This document shows, in pieces, positions 15,984-22,927 of a DNA stretch of 35,676 nt. Positions within the stretch are counted from its first letter, which is position 1. Each line of letters starts with the position of its first letter. The DNA comes from VRUE01 sp035548675 (GTDB lineage: Bacteria > Actinomycetota > Thermoleophilia > Solirubrobacterales > 70-9). Where the stretch lies: contig DASZSJ010000043.1 in the NCBI GenBank assembly GCA_035548675.1, positions 1 to 35,676 of the forward strand. Reading direction: 5' to 3'. A model generated the notes under the pieces. The model was not told the DNA's origin. It did not search any database and saw only the letters and a list, made by a program, of their open reading frames with translations. A program made the translations under genes and the position numbers.

Positions 15984-16910
15984 GTGCAGCGGATCTCCCC
16001 CAATGCGATCAGCGCCTTCAAGGACGCGTTGACGGCCGCGTTCTGGGCGAAGAAGGATCTGTTTGCCTGGTTGCGGAGCGCGGTCCCGAATGAGCAGCTG
16101 CTGAGCGGCATCGATTGGCTCGGCCCTGCCTATAAGCGAGACTCGGTGTCGCGATTCGTCGATCGTCTTGCCGCCGACCAGGATCGACATGGCCAGCTCC
16201 TGCTGCGCCTCATGGCTGATATTGCGGACATGGACGACTTCCCTCAATTGGCCTGGGTCGAGGACGCAGAGGATCGGATTGAGACCGCACGTGGGGCCAT
16301 AATGCGACTGAAGCGGTACATCGAGCCCTACGAGGCCCAGCTCGCCTCTGAGGAGGCGGCGCGTCAACGAATTGATCGGGATCGCCGACAGGCGGAGCTG
16401 CAACGGGCTACCACTGAAGCCCTAGAGAGATTGAAGAGCGACTTCATCGAGCTGCTAGCGATGGACGACGCCCAAGCGCGAGGCCGGCAGTTCGAGTCGT
16501 TCCTCCAAGCACTCTTCGACATCTTCGATCTCGCCCCCCGCGGCGACTTCCGCATCGTAGGCGAGCAGATTGATGGAGGGTTTACTCTCGACGAGTTCCA
16601 CTACCTGCTCGAGGCTAAGTGGGAAAAGCAGGCCACTACGCGAGAACAACTAGATGCATTCCGCGCAAAGGTGGGCGAGAAGGCAGACACCACGCTTGGG
16701 CTATTCGTGGCTATCGAGGGATTCGAGCCGACGGCGCTTGGTAAGCACAATGGCCGCCGTTCCCCGCTCCTGCTGATGGACGGAGGAGACCTCCTTGCCG
16801 TGCTTGAGCAGCGTATAGATCTCACTGATCTCCTTCGAGCCAAGCGTCGTCATGCGGCGATGACGGGGGAGATCTACAAGACGGCGGGTGATTTGTTGAC
16901 TCGGCAATGA
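15984..16910 (+). CDS. PD-(D/E)xK (Mrr-like) restriction endonuclease-type protein
   Basis: This protein of about 308 residues has a helical N-terminal half with a charged coiled-coil region (roughly residues 105-150) and a C-terminal nuclease fold. The nuclease core reads GRQFESFLQALFDIF, then GEQIDGGF and YLLEAKWEK: Asp197, Glu210 and Lys212 form the PD-(D/E)xK triad, with a following Gln-containing stretch (TTREQLDAF). This resembles Mrr-cat type IV restriction proteins that cut modified DNA. GTG 15984 is chosen because AAGGAG (15973-15978) lies 5 nt before it; the GTG at 15978 overlaps that site. It follows the HEPN-like gene by 23 bp and ends the operon, facing the YaaC-like gene. Confidence 0.85.
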   Translation: MQRISPNAISAFKDALTAAFWAKKDLFAWLRSAVPNEQLLSGIDWLGPAYKRDSVSRFVDRLAADQDRHGQLLLRLMADIADMDDFPQLAWVEDAEDRIETARGAIMRLKRYIEPYEAQLASEEAARQRIDRDRRQAELQRATTEALERLKSDFIELLAMDDAQARGRQFESFLQALFDIFDLAPRGDFRIVGEQIDGGFTLDEFHYLLEAKWEKQATTREQLDAFRAKVGEKADTTLGLFVAIEGFEPTALGKHNGRRSPLLLMDGGDLLAVLEQRIDLTDLLRAKRRHAAMTGEIYKTAGDLLTRQ

Positions 16911-16955
16911 GCCAATAGCGCCCCGCTCGCGATCATCAAATGACCAGCACTTGGA

Positions 16956-17453
16956 TCAAACGATCGCAGGGTTAGCAATCTCATGTCGACTCATCTCTGA
17001 GGCAAACATGTAGAGGAGTTGGTTTGGTTGGGCGGCGATGAACTCGTCGACGAATGGCCCGAAAGGACTCGTGATGACATCAATGAACCGGTGCGGACGA
17101 TAACGCACCACCGATCCAAGATAGAAGAGCAGCGCCCACATGGAAGCAAACTGGCTCACTCTGAGCGTCCCTGGGGGCGAAAGGTAGAGGTAATACTTTC
17201 GGTAGGAACCGCCAGGAATCGAACTGACGATCCTCCACAGCCGGGGTCGGACCATCTCGACCACATCCATCACGTTCTCGGTCGCCCTGTGTGAATAGTG
17301 GACCGGTGCAACTTGCTCGAAGCAGAGATAGGCGTCGCTGTCGAGCCTATCCTTGACCCGCTGAAATCCTGGTTTCAGGCCGCCCTCAGAAAAAGGGCGC
17401 TTCTGGGTAATGTCATGGCGGCGAAGCGTTTCCTTGCTGATCCTTAGCTCCAA
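16956..17453 (-). pseudogene. YaaC-like protein, C-terminal part in the -1 frame
   Basis: This frame carries the C-terminal 165 or so residues of a YaaC-family protein (ITQKRPFSEGGL, then SYRKYYLYLSPPG, SQFASMWALLFYLGSVVRYRPH, and MFASEMSRHEIANPAIV). It has no convincing start of its own: the only early start is a TTG within the overlap, with no ribosome site. Reading on in the same frame upstream continues the first part as KKQIWLELRI. It is therefore the second half of the gene at 17444-18067, joined through a -1 shift at the A7 run. Either the gene is broken, or the sequence has a one-base error, or frameshifting is programmed. YaaC function is unknown. Confidence 0.75.
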
Positions 17454-18067
17454 CCAAATCTGCTTCTTTTTTTGTTCTCCATGAAGTTCAAATCATCGAT
17501 CGGGACGAACCGCTCGCCTTCGCCGGTCGCCTCCCGCCAAAGGCGGTGACCGACTACCACTTGCGACATCAGGTCGGAGGCCTTCCATGTTGCCCCGCTT
17601 TGCGGATAGCCATAACCCAGTGCCGCCAAGAGCTCCCCGAATACCCGAGGGTTATCCGAGCTGGGTCCCTTCACCGCGATGTCGACCTGGTCCGGCTGAA
17701 CCGCATTAGCCGATCGGTCCTGGAGGCCGTGATGGGCAGTCTCGAGCTTTCCGATGCCACTGCGCACGCGGAGCGCTGCCTTGCCAACGTTCAGCATCGC
17801 GTAGTAATGGAGCAGCGGGTGGGTAGACGGACGCCCTTGGGCAGCCTCGTAAAAATCCCGTCCCTGCTCAAGGAAGGCCAAGGCTTCCCTCAGCGGCTCA
17901 CCTTCCAAGGAGCTATCGACGACGGACCGCATGACCGCCCAAGGGCTGCTTGCAAACTGCACCTCGAAGATTCCAAAGCGCCGAGTACCCTTCCCTACGG
18001 GAAAGAACGAGAACGGGAGCACCCGGTTCTTTGAAGCTAGAGGAACTCCTTCTCGAGGGGCTGCCAC
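17444..18067 (-). CDS. YaaC-like protein, N-terminal part (frame-disrupted)
   Basis: These 207 residues match the N-terminal half of YaaC-family proteins: SSPWAVMRSVVDSS, ALAFLEQGRDFYEAAQG, HPLLHYYAMLNVGKAALR and the AHHGLQD motif. The frame ends shortly after MENKKRSRFGWS, where relatives would continue; the continuation lies in the -1 frame at 16956-17453, giving about 370 residues in all, near the family length. GTG 18067 is the first start; an internal start closer to EVQFASS is possible. The gene is monocistronic and convergent with the nuclease operon (46-bp gap after joining). Its part in the island is unknown. The low GC resembles that of the operon. Confidence 0.75.
   Translation of the reverse strand: MAAPREGVPLASKNRVLPFSFFPVGKGTRRFGIFEVQFASSPWAVMRSVVDSSLEGEPLREALAFLEQGRDFYEAAQGRPSTHPLLHYYAMLNVGKAALRVRSGIGKLETAHHGLQDRSANAVQPDQVDIAVKGPSSDNPRVFGELLAALGYGYPQSGATWKASDLMSQVVVGHRLWREATGEGERFVPIDDLNFMENKKRSRFGWS
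17466..17474 (-). other. A AAA AAG heptamer at the YaaC frame break
   Basis: On the minus strand AAC-AAAAAAA-G-AAG reads N-K-K-R in the first frame. Slipping back one base on A AAA AAG gives K-K-K-Q-I-W in the second, which restores the YaaC sequence. This is the classical -1 slippage heptamer and also a site prone to indels or transcript slippage. Confidence 0.7.
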
Positions 18068-18416
18068 ATGAGAAGTGTGACATCCCCTCTTCCGTGTCCG
18101 TTTTGATGAGCAACCTCTACCAAGAACGCGCCCGACAGGATTTGAACCTGTGACCTTCGGTTTCGTAGGCTGCTGATCAAGCGGCGGAAGCGCAGTCGTA
18201 GAGCCAAAAACTGTGCGAGACGTAGCGATGAAGTAGCGACGAGAAGCTCAAGAAAAGGCTCAACTCGGGCATCGACCTCGAATGCGCGAATGGCATATCG
18301 CGGAAATGACCGCAATAAGCTGGTTATCGCGATCCTATACACATAGAAGTTCTTTGATTCAGTGACCAACAGAGGCGGCTAGTGAGGGGATGGCCACCGG
18401 GGTTTCGAGCGGCGCT
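18068..18416. other. Non-coding stretch with tRNA remnant
   Basis: This 349-bp stretch holds the tRNA-Arg remnant (18127-18168) and presumably the YaaC promoter. The open frame across it on the minus strand contains the peptide RSQVQILSG, a typical product of translating a tRNA 3' half, and is not a gene. Nothing else was recognised. Confidence 0.6.
18127..18168 (-). repeat. tRNA-Arg(ACG) 3' remnant, probable old attachment site
   Basis: The minus strand reads CTACGAA (anticodon loop, ACG), ACCGA, AGGTC, the T arm CACAGG-TTCAAAT-CCTGT, the acceptor half CGGGCGC and the discriminator G. The 5' half (acceptor, D arm, 5' anticodon stem) is missing; GCAGC precedes the loop and does not pair. A cut at the anticodon loop is typical for att sites of tyrosine integrases, so this marks a second integration event or a module brought from another element. 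Confidence 0.8.
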
Positions 18417-18680
18417 CTAAGTGATGCCCAGCCGGGTCAAGCGGTCATTGAGGTCGCCGCCACGGAGGGCGTCGACATGCTCGGCGCCACTGGTGCATCG
18501 ATCCCGCCAGGAACCGGCGCTGACCCGTAGGGCACGAAGCTTCTCGTCTTTGCCCTGCCCGCCGAAGGTTGCGCGGACTGCGCGGCGGATCAGCTCCGAG
18601 CGGGATTCGCCCGTAGTGCAGGAGACATGCTTGAGGAGCTCCAGCTCCCCCTCCCCAAGATAGATCTGCGTCCTGCGCAT
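18417..18680 (-). CDS. Ribbon-helix-helix (CopG/VapB-like) antitoxin, apparently orphan
   Basis: An 87-residue protein beginning MRRTQIYLGEGELELL, then GESRSELIRRAVRATF, the ribbon-helix-helix DNA-binding domain, followed by a toxin-binding tail with VDALRGGDLNDRLTRLG. Such proteins normally precede a PIN-domain VapC gene. None follows here: downstream is non-coding sequence and the tRNA-Arg remnant, so the toxin seems to have been lost. ATG 18680 is preferred because it starts the RHH strand; the frame is open to a GTG at 18722, just 3 bp after the stop of the upstream DUF5615 gene. It may repress the neighbouring TA genes. Confidence 0.8.
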   Translation of the reverse strand: MRRTQIYLGEGELELLKHVSCTTGESRSELIRRAVRATFGGQGKDEKLRALRVSAGSWRDRCTSGAEHVDALRGGDLNDRLTRLGIT

Positions 18681-18725
18681 CCCACCACTGTAGGCGTCAT
18701 GGGCGTCAGTCAAGGCAGCCACGCC

Positions 18726-19094
18726 TTACGGAAGGTGTCGAATGCGGTTCTTCAGCACATCGTCGGCTGGATGCTCAGTCAAGACTTTCTCCAGGGCCCT
18801 TACCCAGAGCGGGATCGATGCCTTGTTGCGGGGCATGGTGGAGTCGCTCGTGAAGATCAGGCCGTAGTGCTCCTCGCCGGCGGCCAGCATCTGGTTGTGG
18901 ATCAGCTGGAAGTCGAGCACGTCGTTGGTCACGAGGGTCCGCTGCTCGGTGGCGATGCGGCGGACGATCTCGCGGTCGGCGACCGCCTCCAGGTCGGGCC
19001 TGTCGCCCTTGATCGCCTGGACGTCGAAGTCCCCCCTACTCCGTAGCTCGCGAGCGATCTTCGGCGAGATCATCTCGTCGAGCAGGAGCTTCAT
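18726..19094 (-). CDS. DUF5615 PIN-like toxin
   Basis: This 122-residue protein begins MKLLLDEMISPKIARELRSRG and has DREIVRRIATEQRTLVTNDVLDFQ, with the acidic residues of the PIN-like/Mut7-C fold (Asp6, Glu7, Asp37 in DREIV region, Asp in TNDVLDF). DUF5615 proteins are predicted RNases and toxins of type II TA systems paired with DUF433 antitoxins, which is the upstream gene here. Its ATG overlaps the antitoxin stop by 4 bp (ATGA), indicating coupled translation. It likely cuts RNA when the antitoxin is lost and so stabilises the island. RNase activity is inferred. Confidence 0.87.
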   Translation of the reverse strand: MKLLLDEMISPKIARELRSRGDFDVQAIKGDRPDLEAVADREIVRRIATEQRTLVTNDVLDFQLIHNQMLAAGEEHYGLIFTSDSTMPRNKASIPLWVRALEKVLTEHPADDVLKNRIRHLP

Positions 19095-19525
19095 GCAAGA
19101 GCCTCGTGGCCCCGGCGCCAGCGCTCACGCTCGCGCTCACTGGCGGCCCGGGAGCGCTCAGCCAGCTCGTCCACCTCGCCGGTGTACTCGCCGTAGTAGC
19201 GCGCCGCGGCCTCCAGCTGCTCGACCGGGATCTCGAGGTAGGAGGCGGCCTCGTCGACCGAGCCCTCGTTCTGGCGGATCGTCTCGATCGCCTCGGCGAC
19301 GTCGAGGCGGGTTCCGAGCAAGGCTGGCCGACGCCCAGCTGCCCCCTCGCGGAAGTAGATCAGCGGATGCTCGTCTTGGCGGATGCCCTCCTCGATGTAG
19401 CGCTCGGCAAGCGCCGTCTGGCCGGAGCCCGCGTCGGCGGCATGGTTCTTGAGGCGCCGAACCGTGATCGGGTCGAAGCGAAAGCTGACGCTCTGCTTGC
19501 CTTGCTTGCTCTGTTTACTGGCCAT
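19091..19525 (-). CDS. DUF433 antitoxin with N-terminal RHH-like domain
   Basis: This 144-residue protein has a Lys/Gln-rich start, then VSFRFDPITVRRLKNHAADAGSGQTALAERYIEEGIRQ, a ribbon-helix-helix-like segment (residues about 12-50). It continues with a DUF433 domain: PALLGTRLDVAEAIETIRQNEGSVDEAASYLEIPVEQLEAAARYYGEY, a helix-turn-helix. The charged tail (SRAASERERERWRRG) may wrap the toxin. It is the first gene of the TA operon, with the toxin overlapping by 4 bp. Autorepression is likely through repeats in its promoter (19537-19553). The assignment to a DUF433/DUF5615 pair is firm from domain order and overlap. Confidence 0.88.
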   Translation of the reverse strand: MASKQSKQGKQSVSFRFDPITVRRLKNHAADAGSGQTALAERYIEEGIRQDEHPLIYFREGAAGRRPALLGTRLDVAEAIETIRQNEGSVDEAASYLEIPVEQLEAAARYYGEYTGEVDELAERSRAASERERERWRRGHEALA

Positions 19526-19536
19526 TGTGCACTCTC

Positions 19537-19562
19537 CGTATTGTTGCGTATTGCTAAGTATA
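19537..19562 (-). promoter_or_regulatory. Candidate TA operon promoter and operator
   Basis: CGTATTG is repeated at 19537-19543 and 19547-19553, 10 bp (one helical turn) apart, and TATACT (minus strand, 19557-19562) is a good -10 about 32 bp before the antitoxin ATG. Repeats downstream of the -10 fit antitoxin autorepression. No clear -35. Confidence 0.5.
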
Positions 19563-19594
19563 GCGAGAAGAGCGGCTTGACCCCATCGCTCGTT

Positions 19595-19611
19595 GGACCG
19601 TTCCTCGGACC
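19595..19611 (+). repeat. Island-end repeat, right copy
   Basis: GGACCGTTCCTCGGACC, the partner of 10012-10027 (one extra C). It lies 85 bp inside attR and supports a role in recombination. Confidence 0.5.
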
Positions 19612-19695
19612 GTTTTCCGCATCCCAGGCGTCACCCAGGAGAAGCTAAGATCGTTTGGCAACTTCAAATGCCATCGAGAATGGCTCTCCCATCGT

Positions 19696-19763
19696 GGTTG
19701 AGGGCCTTGTGGGTGGAAACACCCGTGGAGGTTCGACTCCTCTCAGCCGCATTGCCAAGCCCC
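19696..19763 (+). repeat. attR: displaced 3' part of tRNA-Leu
   Basis: 68-bp partner of 9881-9948. It includes the anticodon loop, variable arm, T arm and acceptor 3' half (CAGCCGC) without the tRNA 5' half. As a terminator follows it, this is probably the original chromosomal 3' end. The DNA on to 19934 shows nothing more after the terminator. Confidence 0.92.
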
Positions 19764-19778
19764 GTAGCAGGGGTTTTT
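19757..19778 (+). terminator. Original tRNA-Leu terminator, now after attR
   Basis: CCCC (19760-19763), loop GTAGCA, GGGG (19770-19773) and TTTTT. It would have ended tRNA-Leu transcription before the island entered. The copy at attL has no comparable U-tract hairpin. Confidence 0.75.
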
Positions 19779-19934
19779 CGTTGTTTGGGGCCGTGGCGCT
19801 GCCGGAACCGCTGGAGAGCGAGGAGAAGCCCGCCTCGGCTCTCCGAGATCGGCCTGGGCTGCAAGGCCGGCCGGGCCTGTGCTCGCCCTCGCCGGAAGGG
19901 GAGATGTGCGGCTCCGGCCGGGAAGGCCGGCGCT

Positions 19935-22820
19935 CTATCCGGCTGGCGGGGGGATTTCTCCTGCCGGGTCTCCGGGATCGTCGAGCAGCATCGCGGCCAG
20001 TTGCGATCGCGCGGAGGCGCCGAGCTTCCGGTACGTGTTGGTGAGGTGCATCTCCACCGTCCTCAGGGAGACGAAGAGGTCCTGCGCGATCTCACGATTG
20101 CTGGCCCCGGTGGCGGCCGCGGTCGCGACGCGCCGCTCGGCCGGAGTCAGGGAATCCGGCCCGGAGATCGCCCGGCGGCGGGGCTTGGCGCCGGCAACGC
20201 GCAGCTCCTCGTCGATCCTTTCCTCCAGGCGCTCGGCCCCGCACTGCTGGGCGAGGTCGGCGGCCTCCCGCAGCCGGTCCCGAGCCTCGCTGCGGCTGTT
20301 GCCGCGGCGCAGCGCGGCGCCGAGCTCGGCCAGCGAGCGCGCGCGCTCGAGCGCGAACGGGGCGTCGCCGAACGTCGCCACCGACTGCCGCAACAGCTCG
20401 ACGCCGTCATCCCCGCCGAGCAGCGCCCCGCGAGCCCGCTGCGCGATGCCGATCGCCCGCGGCGACTCGACCAGCTCAGCCAGCCGCAGTTCCTCCCCGG
20501 CCAGCTCGAGGGCCTCCCGGCGCTCCTCGCCGGGAAGCGCCAGGGCCAATCGCGAGCGCCAGCCGACCATCCTCGGACCGGTCCCCATCGGTCGCAGGAT
20601 CCGCTCGGCCGCGCGCAGCTCGGCTATCGCCCCCGGACGGTCGCCCCGCGTCATCCGCAGAGCGCCGCGAACCTCGTGCAGGAGGGCGCCGCTGTAGGTC
20701 TCGGCGAAAACCGGCGGCAGCTCGAGACCCTCGACGAGACCGGCAACCGGCTCGAGCTCGTGCCGCTCGATCACCGTGTCGACGCAGAGGTGGAGGCACG
20801 TCGTCAGCGCCATCAGGTTCAGGTCGTTGTCGCGGAGCGTCTCGATCGCGACCTCCAGGTTCGCGACCGAGGCCCGCAACCGGCCACGCCGCGCATCGAC
20901 CGCGGCCCGGAACCCGAGCCCCACGACCACCCCCAGCACCGAGCCGCTCCTGCGTCCCTCCTCTCCCACTTCCATCGCGATCGCCTCAGCCTCGTCGAGG
21001 GCGTCGACCATGACCAGCGCCCCGATCGCCTGGCTCAGGCTCATCGAGCTCTCGCGTCCGTTGCGGGCCAGGTCCCAGCTCTGGGTCGAGGGGGAGATCA
21101 GCCGCAGGACCTCCCCGCGAGGGAGGTCGCGGATCGCGCCCACCGCGGCGATCACCCAGCGGAGTCGGCTCGACTCCTCGTCCTCGCGACCCTCGACCAG
21201 CGCCAGCAGGCGCGGTAGCTCGGCGTCGTATTCCGGGACCCGGGCGGGCTCGTAGCCGCGGTAGGCGGCCCGTTGCGCCTCCAGCTCGAGCAGGCCGGGA
21301 AGCTCGCTGCCGCCGAAGCGGGCCAGGGCGCCGTCGATAACCGCCCCCGACCCCTCCCAGTCGCCGGCCAGGGAGAGAACCTCGGCCAGCTCGATCGAGA
21401 TGTCGAGGGCGAGCTCCGAATCCGTCGCCAGCTCGCCGGCTTCCCGGAGGTGGACGATCGCAGCGGGATCGCGCAGCGCCACCTCGGCGCGCCCGAGCCG
21501 GCGCAGCAACTCGCCGCGGAGCGCCTCCCCGGGACCCTCCTCGAGGGCGCGCCGGAGGTAGGTCGCGACGCTCGCGGGGGCGCCGCGGGCGGCGGCGGCC
21601 CGCGCCGCCTCGTCCAGCACCGCGAGCGCGGCACCGGAGCTGCCGGGCTCGCAGAGCAGGACATGGGCGGCGGCCTCCTCGGCCTCGGCGCCGTGCTCGA
21701 CGAGGATGCCGGCCGCCCGCGCGTGCGATGCGGCCCGCGCCGCCCGCGGGATCGCTTCGTGGATCGCCGTCCGCAGCACCGGATGGGCGAAGGAACGACC
21801 CTCGTCGTCGGCGAGAATCGCGGCGCCGACCAGCTTGTCGACTATCGAGACGGTCTGTTCCGGCTCGGTGCCGGCGAGGGCGCCGACAGCGCGGAGATCG
21901 GCGCCGTCGCCGAGCACGGCGAGGGCATCGAGCACGTCGGGCGCCGCCGGGTCGAGGCTGCGGGCGCGTTCCCGCACCCCGGCGGCGATCCTCCTCGGGC
22001 CCACCGCCGCGATCGAGCTGGGCGGGGTCGCGGCGGGGTCGGGATCCAACTCCGCCAGGAGCTCCTCGATCAGCAGGGGATTGCCGCCGGTGGCCTCGTG
22101 GCAAGCCCGCTGGAAGGGGACCGAGGGGTCGCGGCCGAGGCGCGCCTGGACGATCGCCGCGGTGCCCTCCTCGCTGAGCAGCGCGGGCGCGATCGTCGGC
22201 ATCTCGAGGTCGGCTGCGACCTCGCGCAGGGTCTCGGCCTGCGACCCGGCTTCGTTCGGGCGGGCGGCGAGCCCGAGCAGCAGCGGCAGGCCGTCGAGCC
22301 GGCGCCCGATGTACTGGACGAAGCGCAGCGAGGCGGTGTCGCTCCAGTGCGCGTCGTCGATCGCGAACACCACCGGCCCCGCCTCGGCGATCGCGGCGAC
22401 CAGCCAGAAGAGTCCGTAGAGGGAAGCCTCGGCGGCACTGACCTCGAGTGCCGCTCCCTCGGCCATCCCGAAGATGGCCGCCGAGGGGGACGCCGGGCCG
22501 GAGAAGAGCCGGGACCGCTCGGCGTCGCCGAGCGAGCGCAGCAGGGGCCCGAACAGCTGGCGCACGACCCCGAAGCCGAAGTCGCGCTCGATCTCAGAGC
22601 CCCGCGCCGCCATCACCCGAAAGTCGCGGCCCTCGGCGCGGTGGCGCAACTGGCGCAGCAGGGTCGTCTTCCCGATCCCGGCCGGCCCCTCGATCAGGAG
22701 CGTGGCGCCGTTCCCCCCGACGCCGATCCGGCCGAGCGAGTCGTCGATCGCGGCCACCTCGCGCCCGCGCTCCAACAGGCCGGCGGGCTCTCCAGCATCG
22801 CGTTGGCCCGTCCCAGTCAC
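19935..22820 (-). CDS. LuxR-family regulator with N-terminal ATPase (LAL/MalT-like)
   Basis: This 961-residue protein begins with an AAA/NACHT-like ATPase: LLERGREVAAIDDSLGRI, Walker A GPAGIGKT (residues 45-52), and PVVFAIDDAHWSD as Walker B. A long helical, TPR-like middle (about residues 380-880) with many Ala/Leu/Arg repeats follows. It ends with a LuxR-type HTH: LTPAERRVATAAATGASNREIAQDLFVSLRTVEMHLTNTYRKLG. This is the layout of large ATP-binding LuxR regulators, which integrate a ligand and ATP state to control transcription. It diverges from the LamG protein across 107 bp and may control it; no operator was identified. Genes of this family are abundant in Solirubrobacterales-like genomes. 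Confidence 0.93.
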   Translation of the reverse strand: MTGTGQRDAGEPAGLLERGREVAAIDDSLGRIGVGGNGATLLIEGPAGIGKTTLLRQLRHRAEGRDFRVMAARGSEIERDFGFGVVRQLFGPLLRSLGDAERSRLFSGPASPSAAIFGMAEGAALEVSAAEASLYGLFWLVAAIAEAGPVVFAIDDAHWSDTASLRFVQYIGRRLDGLPLLLGLAARPNEAGSQAETLREVAADLEMPTIAPALLSEEGTAAIVQARLGRDPSVPFQRACHEATGGNPLLIEELLAELDPDPAATPPSSIAAVGPRRIAAGVRERARSLDPAAPDVLDALAVLGDGADLRAVGALAGTEPEQTVSIVDKLVGAAILADDEGRSFAHPVLRTAIHEAIPRAARAASHARAAGILVEHGAEAEEAAAHVLLCEPGSSGAALAVLDEAARAAAARGAPASVATYLRRALEEGPGEALRGELLRRLGRAEVALRDPAAIVHLREAGELATDSELALDISIELAEVLSLAGDWEGSGAVIDGALARFGGSELPGLLELEAQRAAYRGYEPARVPEYDAELPRLLALVEGREDEESSRLRWVIAAVGAIRDLPRGEVLRLISPSTQSWDLARNGRESSMSLSQAIGALVMVDALDEAEAIAMEVGEEGRRSGSVLGVVVGLGFRAAVDARRGRLRASVANLEVAIETLRDNDLNLMALTTCLHLCVDTVIERHELEPVAGLVEGLELPPVFAETYSGALLHEVRGALRMTRGDRPGAIAELRAAERILRPMGTGPRMVGWRSRLALALPGEERREALELAGEELRLAELVESPRAIGIAQRARGALLGGDDGVELLRQSVATFGDAPFALERARSLAELGAALRRGNSRSEARDRLREAADLAQQCGAERLEERIDEELRVAGAKPRRRAISGPDSLTPAERRVATAAATGASNREIAQDLFVSLRTVEMHLTNTYRKLGASARSQLAAMLLDDPGDPAGEIPPPAG

Positions 22821-22927
22821 GGGGCCATCCTAGATTCATCTGGGCGCCGGTCGGGACGGCGAGGACCAAAACCCTACGGTGCGACCACGTTGCGGAACGT
22901 AGCGTGGGGCAAAAGGATCCGACAACG

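Noticed and set aside
18037..18369. Open frame on the minus strand (110 codons)
   Set aside because: It contains RSQVQILSG, the typical false translation of a tRNA 3' half; the DNA is the tRNA-Arg remnant and not a gene.
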